From Tubulanus polymorphus (Eukaryota; Nemertea; Palaeonemertea; Tubulaniformes; Tubulanidae): a stretch of 64,000 nucleotides of DNA. The stretch spans positions 11,575,951 to 11,639,950 of the forward strand of contig NC_134035.1 in assembly GCF_964204645.1 (NCBI RefSeq), read 5' to 3'. The translations under genes and the position numbers were made by a program. Positions 1-10,849 of the stretch are shown in pieces. Position 1 is the first letter of the stretch, and each line of letters starts with the position of its first letter. The notes below the pieces were generated by a model. The model ran no database searches, was not told where the DNA came from, and was given only the letters and a program-made list of their open reading frames with translations.

Positions 1-345
1 CAGCTTCAGCCCAAAATCTGGGCCTGTCAAAATCAACATGACCGACTGGCAGCCATCTTTGTTAGCAGAAATCAGCATTTTTGAACTTTTCCGGGGAAAT
101 TTTGAAGACGCTTCAATCAATTATCTGCATCTTTCACATGTGTTTTATCCCCGCATAACCCATCAGCATAAGCCTGAATTGGGTTGATCCAACACGGGAA
201 GGCCATCCTGCGACCTTTTTGTTCTCAAAAAGGTTGATTTTGGCCTGAATTGCAAGACCTGTAGGAACTGATACTGTATATGGCTTTTAATGAACAATTT
301 TGAAATGATATTGATACGTTTTTTATGCCTTATCTCTTATTTCAG

Positions 346-449
346 CTGGATGAAGCATTGTTAACGATGAGCGTTGGAGAAAAGGTCGAACTCGTCATCG
401 AGCCGGAATGGGCTTACGGCAAAAATGGATACGAACGGAAAAATAAAGA
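346..449 (+). CDS. FKBP3-like: FKBP-type prolyl isomerase, penultimate coding exon (5' part of gene is outside the window)
   Basis: This exon follows a splice acceptor (TTATTTCAG at 337-345) and codes for 34 residues plus two bases, starting LDEALLTMSVGEKVELVIEP and continuing through EWAYGKNG. This is the FKBP fold core (bulge, central helix and the conserved AYG turn). The DEALLTMS-GEK-EIEPEWAYG pattern is closest to FKBP3/FKBP25 as I remember it. FKBPs catalyse cis-trans isomerisation of X-Pro bonds; FKBP25 is mainly nuclear. The donor AAAGA|GTATCC at 450 leaves phase 2, which fits the next exon exactly. The usual Trp of the GWDEALL motif is Leu here, which is odd unless the acceptor is placed differently. 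Earlier exons were not found in bases 1-345. Confidence 0.82.
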
Positions 450-864
450 GTATCCTTTTAACCAAAACAACTCTTTAACTCAAGTTCAGCCTGGGTAAAT
501 CCTCAATCTGGGCGACAACTGCCATGGTTACATTAAGAAACTGTGGTTATAACTGAAAATATGACAATTTTGCCCGGGTTATCAGTTATCAGATATATTT
601 TCAAACTTGGGAGGCAAGTAGGGCACCACTGGGGCAGACCCCTATTCAAAATTCCGTCGATTCAACTTAAATTATGGCCACCGGGGGGTATCAGTATATC
701 AATATATATTGAGGTATAAGTTCATCAGATGTGCCATGTAACTTATGTATGCAAAATAACTCGGTAAGAGTGCCATTAAATTCAGTTCAAACTGAAAAGG
801 ACCTGGAAGGAAATTCGGATTCTACTTCATTTTAATGCTGAGCGTAAACGATATGATAACTTCT

Positions 865-976
865 GGGGTCAGTTGCTCCAAAGCTGTTAACAGTTGACGT
901 AGTGACAAACAATTCGTTATTACTAGGGTATTTATCGATTGGTTATCTTTAACCAACTTTTGAGCAACTGCAGCCC
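865..976. repeat. MITE-B copy 1 in the FKBP intron
   Basis: The ends are inverted copies of each other: GGGGTCAGTTGCTCCAAAG at the left and CTTTTGAGCAACTGCAGCCC at the right. The interior contains TTATCTTTAACCAAC shared with the better preserved copy at 10718-10846. It lies in the intron just upstream of the last FKBP exon and shows no coding capacity. Confidence 0.7.
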
Positions 977-1012
977 TTGGTATTTTTATTTGCCTTAACC
1001 GATCGACCGCAG

Positions 1013-1076
1013 AGGAATATCAATTCCACCGAATGAGACTTTAACATTCGAGTTGGAAATCCACCGAACATGCTGA
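1013..1076 (+). CDS. FKBP3-like: FKBP-type prolyl isomerase, last coding exon
   Basis: After acceptor GACCGCAG the first base completes the split Glu codon, and the exon then reads GISIPPNETLTFELEIHRTC before TGA at 1074-1076. IPPN-TL-FE-E is the conserved last strand of FKBP domains. The two exons give 55 residues in frame. The linker between AYGKNG and IPPN is longer than in FKBP12, and the tail ends EIHRTC rather than the usual ELVDI-like end. No AATAAA follows closely; a variant ATTAAA is at 1257-1262. Confidence 0.8.
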
Positions 1077-2350
1077 TCACGCACGGACTCGGCGGGTGGG
1101 TGTTGTTTGCCGGCATATGGTGCTATGCGGTTGTTGGTTGGTTTACCGTAATGAACAACTATCATCGTAGTTGCAGAAAAGGCGGAGGACTATTGATGAA
1201 TTTCGTACGATAGATAAAACAATTTAGGAGCAATCAAGAGTTGCTGCTGGTTTATTATTAAACACTGATTACAACGAACTTGTCTCAGCGTTTCGCGCGC
1301 GCACGCGACTATGCGCTATCTCGTGCTGTCTTCAAGCGAAACTAAAAAAAAATTGGTTATCGAGTCTTTTCTTCTAGTGATAAAATGATGCTTGCTTACA
1401 GTACCTGATACCTTCATAGTTATTCGTACTACTAATCTGCTATTACTCATGCGGCGTGGACCCGCAGTCCGGAACCGAACTCTCGGGCAGTCACGTTCCC
1501 TTAGCCTGAAGTTAGATGATAAACTTTTTGAAAATGTAGAAATGCTCATTTTCGATTAAAAGCTTTGCAGTTGACATATTGTGCGTCCCCAAGATTTTCA
1601 AGGAGTCAAATTTCTCTAATGGGCCAAATCAACTAGATGTCATCCTAGGCCACAACCGAGGTCATTATTGAGTCCCTATACTGCGTAAATTATACTTGTT
1701 TTTGGTTTATATACACAGTTTGTATGTAATTTCAATTTAAATTCTTTCCCTAAAGTCCTAGTGCAAAGATTTTATTAATTGATCGACATCTTTCCTTATT
1801 TGAAAAAGGGCATTTAGGCACAAAAGGGTGTTCGTCCCCCAGCCCCCTGTCTTGGGACGTGCATGGTTGAATTTGCATACACACGTTAAGCTCGTGTTAA
1901 GTGTGGAACGTCGGAGATGCCGAGTCCTGGCTGCGGATATGATGTCTGCGTTTAAATTCAAAGGTTCAAATTTTATGATCTTAAGAAGCGAAAGCCTAGG
2001 TCGAGATAACGACTGCACCACACGGGTTTTCATTTCAGCGGTGGTGGATTATCAATTCTTCGATGAAATATTCTTCATCAAATGCTTTCAAAGTACATGG
2101 CGTGTACTTATTATTATGTTGGTTCGGTATTGTCAATTTGTTTTGTTTTCTTTTTAAGATGTATTTTTTAACGAATACGGTTTTGTCTCTTCATGCATTA
2201 TTTGGTCACTTAGTGACACAAACGGTTATATTGCGTATATGCATACATTTATGTACAGTAGACTGTCGGGTTCAGAGTTGTTTTGACTTTGACCTGTTCA
2301 TCAAACTTGAACTAGAACCATTTTCCATCTTTGGTTTAGATATGTCTGCG
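1077..2350. other. No convincing gene; FKBP 3' region and intergenic DNA
   Basis: The first few hundred bases are presumably FKBP 3' UTR. Open frames here, on both strands, have no recognisable motif, no paired splice sites and no codon bias that I can see. Confidence 0.5.
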
Positions 2351-2353
2351 TAA

Positions 2354-2571
2354 GGCTTAACAAAAATGATACCTTGTTTCTCCGCAGCGGCCGGGGTCAC
2401 TTTGTAAAATATGATGGGATTTGTAAAACAATTCATTTCTATAGCGGCCGGGTCTGTTATGGTAAAATTGATCACCATTTTAAGAAAAGTAATGTACGTG
2501 GTATATATAAGCGGCCATTCAACTTTTAAGCTGAGCAGAGCGGAGAAACAAGGTATCAATTTTCTTTAGCC
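2354..2571. mobile_element. MITE-A copy 1 (Harbinger-like, 218 bp)
   Basis: Inverted ends: GGCTTAACAAAAATGATACC at the left matches the reverse of GGTATCAATTTTCTTTAGCC at the right, extended by TTGTTTCTCCGC / GCGGAGAAACAA. It is flanked by TAA on both sides (2351-2353 and 2572-2574). Internal GCGGCCGGGTC blocks are shared with all other copies. The 3-bp TAA duplication and the size suit a PIF/Harbinger-type non-autonomous element; that class is inferred. Confidence 0.85.
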
Positions 2572-2781
2572 TAATGTGGGGTGTCAATGGGGTAACAACA
2601 CTCACCAGATGGCGCCACAAAACACTGGGTCATTCGTTATAAAAATCAGTTCGTTTTCAATGAAATGTGAACTTGATTTTTAGCCTTTCGAATCCGAAAA
2701 TGATCAGACAAATCACCAAATAGATATAATATTGACTTTCTCGTTGAGCGTATTTTAAATTTGTATTTTGAACTACGTGAT

Positions 2782-2827
2782 AAAAAAAGACTGTCTTGAC
2801 TTTCGGAGACAAGACAGTCTTTTTTTT
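2782..2827. repeat. Perfect 17-bp hairpin with A/T-tract ends
   Basis: Arms AAAAAAAGACTGTCTTG (2782-2798) and CAAGACAGTCTTTTTTT (2810-2826) are perfectly complementary around an 11-base loop. It lies in otherwise featureless DNA. Confidence 0.8.
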
Positions 2828-2860
2828 GATGTTCGGGGTACTACTTACACTCAAATCCAA

Positions 2861-3736
2861 GGGTAGGCACAGCTGTTGTAAGAATATAGTTGAATGATGA
2901 TGTACCCGGTTTATCGTTGAGTCTACTGTACATAAAACTTATATTGATTATATATGTGTATTGAATGTTTATATATTTTGCATTTAAATTGTTGAATTCG
3001 GTCGTCTATTCATATCTTGTCAATTCATTCCAGAAAAACGTAGGATACCTTCCTTGTATTGCTCTTGTGCGTCCCTTATTTACTTCGATTACCAAGAATT
3101 ACTAATGACCCGTAGCGATTGAGTATTTTGATTTCGAGGCATTGTTGGCATCTAGGGCCCCGGTTTTATCGACTAATATTGGAATGAAACCAAGGTTTAT
3201 ATGGTCCGGCGCAGTTTTGAGTTCGATATAACTGAATACATGTTACATGAATACATCTTTAAACCAGTGCCAAAATTTGAATTGTCTACATTAGGAAATA
3301 TGAACTTAAGGAACTTGATCATGAGGAAACTGATTAAGGCTAATTAATTATGGTACTATGAAAAAACAGAGACGTTACAGTCTTTCAAAGTCTGGGCCCC
3401 CGAGGTGTAATAAGTTATGAGAGCGTAACCATATGGAAAACTAAAAGAAAAGAATTGCTGAATTGGCACGTAATGATAATGATTAGAAGTTAAACAGGCT
3501 TTATTTTGAATATTTCCTCTATGCAGCGACCTGATGTCTTAATGAAGTTATCGACGAATGTTTGTTATAAGAAGTTAAACTGTAAAAATATACATGTTGA
3601 AATTATGAACGAAAATAAACGAAAACTTTTTTAGATATCATTTAGATGGTTTATAGTTGTGGTTGATATCAAGGCGTTCATGTTCGATGCAGTATGTTCT
3701 AGAAACGCGGACAGATATCCATTTTATCAATTTCCT
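2861..3736. other. No gene seen
   Basis: AT-rich sequence without long open frames, splice-site pairs or clear repeats. Confidence 0.5.
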
Positions 3737-3741
3737 TTGTA

Positions 3742-4107
3742 CAGGGTGACCACGAATCTGGAAGACAGGGAAAACACAGGGAAATGATTTTTCTCAGGGA
3801 AATTGGTAAAAATCTGGAAAACACAGGGAAATTACTTTTGTCTCGCACGCGCGTTTTCACCGCGAATGTTTACAATTGTCTACCTGAAACCAAGGATCAT
3901 ATGGTAAGTAATACAAAGTTATAGCGCCACTTTCTAACAAACTTTTTTAACTTTGTAAAATCACAGCGGAGCTATATCAGACGATAGGCTGCTTGTCTTT
4001 AATTTTATATTTGTCATGGTCTCCAGATGACGCCCAGCACAGGGAAAATCAACTTTTCACAGGGAAAACGCAGGGAATTTGCAAGTGGGTGGTTCGTGGT
4101 CACCCTG
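3742..4107. mobile_element. Non-autonomous DNA transposon, 366 bp, 5-bp TSD
   Basis: The termini are CAGGGTGACCACGAA and its inverse TTCGTGGTCACCCTG. TTGTA stands directly outside both ends (3737-3741 and 4108-4112), a 5-bp target-site duplication. The interior repeats the word ACAGGGAAA several times (ACACAGGGAAAT, CACAGGGAAAAC), in the same sense near both ends. There is no transposase frame. I do not assign a superfamily. Confidence 0.85.
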
Positions 4108-4112
4108 TTGTA

Positions 4113-5330
4113 ATTTTGGTTACACACGCGACTAGCGTAGCCTATATACTGATCCCCAAGGCACGCCGCTAATTTCCCCAGTCTAAAATCGGCATTAAAT
4201 CGACACTTATCCACAACTCGGTAAAGAGTGACTTTCCGTGTATTTGGTCGACGAGTGGACGGCTCATGATCTGGCCAATCTCGATAGCCCTTGGCTTCCC
4301 CTCCGGTAATCGTGATCTCGCTGTTCGTAAAGACGCCACGCTGAGGTCAGTATCTCGTATAATCCGTTACACTCCAAGACGTCGCTGGGTATTTGAGAGC
4401 TATTTAGACGCGATGATAAAATCGATGCAATTTTGGGATGCGATTCAATTACTGGTGTTTAAAACCTCTATGTCGTGTGTTTCGGTAGATTCATTAGACG
4501 CGTATGATCTAAATTGAATTTAATGTCCGAACGTTTGATACAGTATAAACCTCGTGTAAGTCGGTTGGGACCTAGAAAAATCCTCCGACTTAGAGAAAAT
4601 AGTCTGATTTTAACTAAATTAAAAATTCTTAGTACGGTGTTTAACATTAACATATTTATTTACATCCAGGCGGATACTATTAGTGTGCAGTCTTTTCATA
4701 AAACTACTGTTTTCGGTGAATTTTCCGGATCGTCATTTGTCTTTTAGTCGTCTGAACAAGCGCAAAGCACCGGAAATTCTACGAAACCAGGTGACCCAAG
4801 ACATGGACCACTCGCTCATAAATGAGTGAACCGATCGAAGGCGTTTATACCTTAAAGATTATGAAATATTAAGACAATATTCTGCAAAAATAGCGTGAAA
4901 TAAATACATAAACCAATTCGCATTATCCCTTTTCGAATTTGCATATGCAATCTGCGAAGTTAGAAAGGTCCGTTCCGGCTCCGAAACCCTTCTGTAGTCG
5001 CAGCAACGAGTTGAACACGCGAATGTGCGCAGCTGACGGCGTTCCCATATCGCACGCACCACTGACTCCAGTCATCATTCAATCAGACAAGATTGGAAAC
5101 CAACAACAGTTTGATTACGGGTACAAACAAAGGAGCATCTCGTTAATTAATAAGACGTACAAATGCCAGCGACGTGAAAGGAGCGAGCGAGCGAGTCGTT
5201 TCGCAATTTGTGACGGACGAAAGAAATCGATCGATAATCGATGATCAATATGCGACACAATCTAACGCATCAATCAACTCGCTTACAAACATTCGAACAT
5301 ACATTCATACACGTGTACGCGAGAGCAGGG
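4113..5330. other. No convincing gene
   Basis: Several short open frames occur on both strands (for example around 4266-4517 and 4939-5244), but none has a recognisable domain or supporting splice signals. Confidence 0.45.
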
Positions 5331-5334
5331 GAGG

Positions 5335-5545
5335 ACCAGACTGTCAAATCCCAAAAGGGCGCTCAATGTCCAAAAAGGCAATTTGTTTTAGGTTTACTTC
5401 CGACGTACAGAGAGCTTCCTTTTGAAGAACTTGTCAAGTCCCAAAAGGGCGTTTGATGTCCAAAAAGGCAAATCTAGGCGTACTCTACTGAGAATGCACA
5501 ACTTTGTTGACAAAATGAAAAAGGGCATTTAATAAAAAATGATGG
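5335..5545. repeat. Direct repeats with a CCCAAAAGGGC core
   Basis: TCAAATCCCAAAAGGGCGCT..TGTCCAAAAAGGCAA recurs about 90 bases later as TCAAGTCCCAAAAGGGCGTT..TGTCCAAAAAGGCAA, followed by an AAAAAGGGCAT motif near 5520. The same pattern returns at about 56095-56345, so this is a dispersed family. Confidence 0.7.
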
Positions 5546-8500
5546 GCACTTTCGCAGCTTTCCCCCCCCCATGTAGACCATCTGTATGGTCATTTCAAAT
5601 GTCTTTCAAACAAGAAAACGGCACTTTTTGAATCACTTACGCAATCTTAACGAAATGAAGTTTATTGTTCCCAAAATGATAATAACAAAATCTTAAAAAA
5701 TGGTTCCAGGTTCCTTTTTGAGGTGTTCTCCGCCGTTTCGGTTTGGGACAATTAATGAAAATCGTCCGTGCATAATTACAGTAAACACACGTAGGTAATT
5801 AAGTACCGCTTGAATAGTTAATGTATATACATATACATATAATTATTAAACTGACACTACAGTAGTCCAGAAGCCAGAATGCCATCGACTACTGCCACGT
5901 GCACCGTCTATTTATTATTTACAAATATTATGCCGCCATTGTGCATACGCGACTGACAAAAGGACGAATCGATGAGGAGCGCGCGCGGTTATCACTGATC
6001 GAACGGAACAAGTGCTCAACGAAGAGGAAAACTTATGATTCGTAATGACGGCTCTAGTTTCCGGTATCGTTTGCCGGTGAATATCGATACTCGAGTATAA
6101 AGGGTTAATTATCCGCGGCAATCATGAAATGTCCCTCGATGATACGTAATGATATTGACGATATATAGTTACGATTGGTTTCTTTTGTGATTGCATCGCT
6201 TTTAGCGCGAGTCTATTGAGCAGCCAAATCAACATTTTATGAACATCTAAGAATATAAAACGTAACTTTCGTAAGTTTCGATTTTGTATTTATTCCATTG
6301 GGTTTCAAGAAAAGATCAAAGCGGCATTAAACTTGAATTGACAAAATGAATAAATGAGAAATATATTATCTTAATATATATGGCATAGTATATACATATG
6401 TGAATTGAAAATTTGTTTATCAAATAGTGTCAATTAGAATTGGAAAAGCTTTTCGGTTTTAGGGCTAATTATCTGATGAATTCTTTTCTGTGAACGGTAT
6501 CAATCTCGACGAAACGACGGTATTCCCGAGTCCCCACAAAACTAACATTTCATTTCATTGTTTTCACTTCATTCATTTATTGCGACAGGCTTGCAAGTTA
6601 CAATTTCTAACAGGGGAAAATGTACACAAAAAAAATAAAAGAGGCATGTCGTCGAATTTAAAAATCCTAAGGGATTTGTCTATTTGAATCCCAGACACTC
6701 AACAAAATAGTCCACGCCATTATCAAAAACCCAATACCCACGCAACAAGAACTTTGTCACAACGGACAAGATAAGAAAAAAATGTCAGCGTTGAAAGTAA
6801 AGGCATTGACTTTATTTGTTTCTTTTAACCAACGACCCAAAAAACATGCTATATGCCTTTTAGCGACACGTTTCACGGTCGATAACTTGAATTTAGTTAA
6901 AAGCTTCCGATGGACGGACGGTTAATTAAACATCGACCTCCACTCACGCGACACTTGCCGTGCCCGCGTACGATGACGATAACTTTCTCGTTTTGATATG
7001 CCCCTAATTAAAATGAATTGATCCCGAAGAAGATGTAAAACTGTTCCGCGTAGCAGACAAAAGCGAGAAGCATCCGGTGATATATCGTGAACGTCGTATC
7101 ACTTTTTGATTGAGATGGGGATACAGTTGAAAGTGGGAAATTATCGACCGACTTGCGGTTTTCTGCTTCGACTTTAGTCACGCGACGACTCGAATAACGG
7201 TGGATGTTTTTTAAACTCGGGAGGTTTCCAGCATTTTCGATGCAGTTCATGTCGATAGAAAACGACAACCTGTGATCGGTATTCTATTCTATTCAAGATG
7301 GCTTACTTCTAAAAACCGATATTTCTTTGTGATTCAGACTGTTGTCGTTCTTCTTGAGAACATGTTTCAGTATTTCCGTTATGATTTTTTCGATACACTA
7401 GCGAATGAATGAAAATCCGACCGCACGTTTATTATTCAACTTTCGAACGTGCGGCAGGTTTACTCGTTGAAATATTTTGAATCGAGCGTTTCGTCGAAGT
7501 TTTGTCCAAAACTGGTTCAATTGCCTCTCGTTCGTAAAGAACGTTAGCCCCAAAACACGTAAAACTACTTCAAAAGACAGTTTTTTGCAAAGGATGGCAC
7601 AAACACGATATACTTTAGAGCGACACGTGCGACTCACCGTGCGTGCGCGATCAACAATGTGAAGGCTTCGAAAGTTCTATTGTTTGCCAAAAACCGCTGA
7701 AGGTGTCATTCACCACTTCCTAAAAACATCTTCTAAGGTTCCTTTCATAGAATTCACTAGAGAACCACGCATCCATATTCCCAAGAGTTTTTTTTTCTAA
7801 AGTAAGTTAGTTGCTAACTATGTAGTTAACCTATAGGTAGTAAAGAACTTAGCAAGAAACTATAGCTTAGTGAGATTTCATGAATACGGCTGCTGGTCTC
7901 TAGTTAATCACAACTACATGTGGACCGACGATTGTCGATACGGTTTAGTAACGATTACTCTGCTCTGTTATGAAATCACCCTGATATTCATTGACTGGAA
8001 TAGGCCGTTCCCGGTAAAATCTCAATCGTTAACGTTACTTTTTTCCAACTGCAGTCACCAGATCGATCACGATACAGTAACTGATACGATGCGATCTAGT
8101 TCAGAAAACGCGGTATAATGAAACATCAGCGTCGCAATCGGTCATGTTTAGATTTCCTCTAGATGCGAACTGGAGTCGTTTCCCAGCTGCTCAAATTCTC
8201 AATGTTTCAATGATATCGTTTTGATGATCTCGATGACCTACTCGTCCTGCATTCGATCTACGTTGATATTACAATTGATATACTATTATACTATTATTCG
8301 TGAATTAAATCTACATATATTAATCATCTCCGGCTGGATGATCACACTATAATCTGTCACAGATAATCGCAATGACATGTAGCTCCTTTCATTTATTTTG
8401 CGTAGGAGTCTAAATCGTTATATCCGGCGACAATCGGTTTTTTATCTGTTTCTATATCTGCACACTTAGGTGATTACCTTGATAAAAACTAAATGAATTA

Positions 8501-9370
8501 ACTTTTTTTCTGGTCGTCTCTTGCAGCCATGCACTGTTTCCGCATTAGTGCGTGTTGGTGTTCTAACGCAATAAGACGGCCTCAAAGTTTGTAAATCCTC
8601 TGATTATCTTTTGCTGTATGGCAAGTCTTCAGCACCGATTGCCACGTCAAGGACTGCGCTGTAGTTGTGAGTTTATTAAGTCTACGGTCAAAAGTTCGAT
8701 TTCAATTCACTGACTAAGTTGTGGAACTGATCGTCTGGATGGGCTAATTTATGCATCTCTGACGTAGGCCTACTTCCGATCTGACATAGAGACTATTGAA
8801 TCATATTTCGGTCACGTGACATCAAACCAATGATTTGAGCGTGTTTTTATATTACTCTTTTTTCTTCTTCCCTTCTTCTTTTTTGAGGCACCTGTTTTAT
8901 ATAAACTAAGTTTCTAAAGACTCCCCCAAGTCTATAATTTACTCTATTTTGTATTGCATTTTGCACACTTTGCTGTAAATTACATTTGAAAATAAAGCAT
9001 TCAAAATGCATCATTAAGGTATCAAGCACCGGCGTCTAATTAAAACTCTAACGAAAAGACCTCCTTTTTAGAGTCTATACCCGGTAGTCTAAGTGTAGGA
9101 AAGTCACATTTTACGCGATATTGTGGTGAGCGAGTGTCTGTCGGTGGATAACCTTCTACTTATATGGATATGTTTATGAATGTACTGTACCTTACATAAT
9201 ACCATTATCAATACCATCACTAACACAATTATAATTGAATCGGACGAATTTCTGTTTTAAAAATTCATATAATGAATAATTTTGTACACGTAGATCCACT
9301 TGAAAATCAAACACAATGCGTGGTTAGATCAGTTCACAATGGCGGCATCAAATTTCAGCGCATAGGTGTT
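5546..9370. other. No convincing gene
   Basis: AT-rich DNA with scattered short open frames on both strands. I see no domain, no in-phase exon chain and no RNA gene. Confidence 0.45.
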
Positions 9371-9379
9371 GTACCTGTC

Positions 9380-9408
9380 GAGAGAGAGAGAGGGAGAGAG
9401 AGAGACAG
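9380..9408. repeat. GA-rich microsatellite
   Basis: An interrupted (GA)n run, GAGAGAGAGAGG followed by GAGAGAGAGAGAC. Confidence 0.9.
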
Positions 9409-9679
9409 CTAGTTAATTTTAAATTATCATGGGTAGCGGAAGCACTCGAAAATTTCATCATCGAGTGGTAAAAGTTTGGCTTCCTAAACGACTAGGAGAG
9501 GCGGCTGAGTGAGAGAAGAGGATGGTTCCTCGATGACACGCACTGACATTAAAACAATAAAAACGGCCGCTTCACCAGCGTAAATTGAGCAGCCCTATTG
9601 TCGATACGGAGTGCTTAAATACAATCGTGTTTTGATTTCTCAATCGTTTCGCAAATACGGTTTTCACTTTTAGGTAGCT

Positions 9680-10030
9680 ATTAACGTTGTGTCGGTGTTG
9701 GTTTAGTCGACCTATTTGCAGGTACTCGTGTCAGCGCCGGAGAGCTATTGAAGGTGCTAATGTTATACGGTTGGGTGCTCGATACGCAGCTATTTCGTTC
9801 CGCAGTTTCCGCGGCCGCTTGAAAACGAGATGCTTTCTCCGCGTCGGATTCGGCGAAGAACTTTTCTGCTATCGCGCGCGTCGCCTGAGAAGTTTTCTGT
9901 CTGTTTTTCGAATGCTGCCAGACACTCGATATTATGATTGTCTTGTCGCGTGGAGTGTACACCGGATTTTATTGAAAGGCAGATTACACAAACTAACGAA
10001 TTCAAGACGTGTACGAAAACGTTTGTAATT
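9680..10030. other. CpG-rich stretch open on both strands, unassigned
   Basis: This patch is richer in CG than its surroundings and is open in one + frame and two overlapping - frames. No domain or splice-site chain supports coding. It could be a promoter or an untranslated exon. Confidence 0.25.
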
Positions 10031-10339
10031 AAGAGATGATTGCCACTTGCGTCAACCGTCCAACAGAGAGTCATAAACATTTTATGAATTACGTAACATA
10101 TTTGTGTATTTCATCGCTAATAAGAAGAAAACCCCCTGTTTCGCTCCCGGCAGGTGTTGTGGGTCTGTAAGGGACACAATCAAAAAATGAAACGAAATTT
10201 ACCAGCTAAATAGATAACAGGGAAAATCCCTATTTCAAGATCAAAATAAGAAGTATTTCTTTCTGCGAATGATGAGGAATTTAAGAAATGTTTTTTCTGA
10301 GGTTGAAAAAACTTTTGTAAACTGCAATAGAATTCATAA

Positions 10340-10498
10340 TCGGTTCATTTCTATAGCCCCCGCCGGGCCAGTTGTGGTTAGCCAGACCATGATTTTAAAA
10401 AGTAATGTAAAGGGTAGATAGGCGGCCGGACGGGTCAACTTTTAAGCTAAGCGGAAATGAGAAACAAGATATTAACTTTTTCAAATAATTTTTTGGCC
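10340..10498. mobile_element. MITE-A copy 2, 5'-truncated
   Basis: It begins inside the element at GGTTCATTTCTATAGC and continues through AGTAATGTAAAGGGTAGATA, CTTTTAAGCTAAGCGGAAAT and GAGAAACAAGATATTAAC to TTTTTTGGCC. The left inverted end is missing or too decayed to see. Confidence 0.75.
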
Positions 10499-10717
10499 CC
10501 AACACAGAAGCTGCGTATAATGCAATCAAACTAGGAGTAATCGTTTGACAAATGATTACTCGGGCAAGAATCAACTAAATTGTTTATAACGATTAAGGCA
10601 CTATGTCATACTTATGGGCACAGTGCTTAATCATTAAGTACAGCCTTTAGGCTCGCCTTCACCTTATATATCAATTATATTCCTATGTAAAAAACATACT
10701 AATAATGAAAACAACCA

Positions 10718-10846
10718 GGGGCCGGTTGCTCAAAAGTTGGTTAGAGTTAACCAGTGGATAGTTGATATGGTGACAATTGAAATTTCATTGTTACTATGGT
10801 ATTTAACGGCCGGTTATCTTTAACCAACTTTTGAGCAACTGGCCCC
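10718..10846. repeat. MITE-B copy 2, 129 bp, long inverted ends
   Basis: GGGGCCGGTTGCTCAAAAGT at the left is the inverse of ACTTTTGAGCAACTGGCCCC at the right, and the arms continue through TGGTTA / TAACCA. It has no coding capacity and is related to 865-976. Confidence 0.85.
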
Positions 10847-10849
10847 AGT

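Noticed and set aside
2272-2559. Open frame starting MIPCFSALLSL, seen again at 33280-33486 and 53690-53938
   Set aside because: It is the inverted end and body of MITE-A, repeated because the element is repeated; not a gene family.
9681-10080. Protein-coding gene in overlapping + and - frames
   Set aside because: CpG-rich DNA with few stop codons; frames overlap on both strands, no domain and no splice phases.
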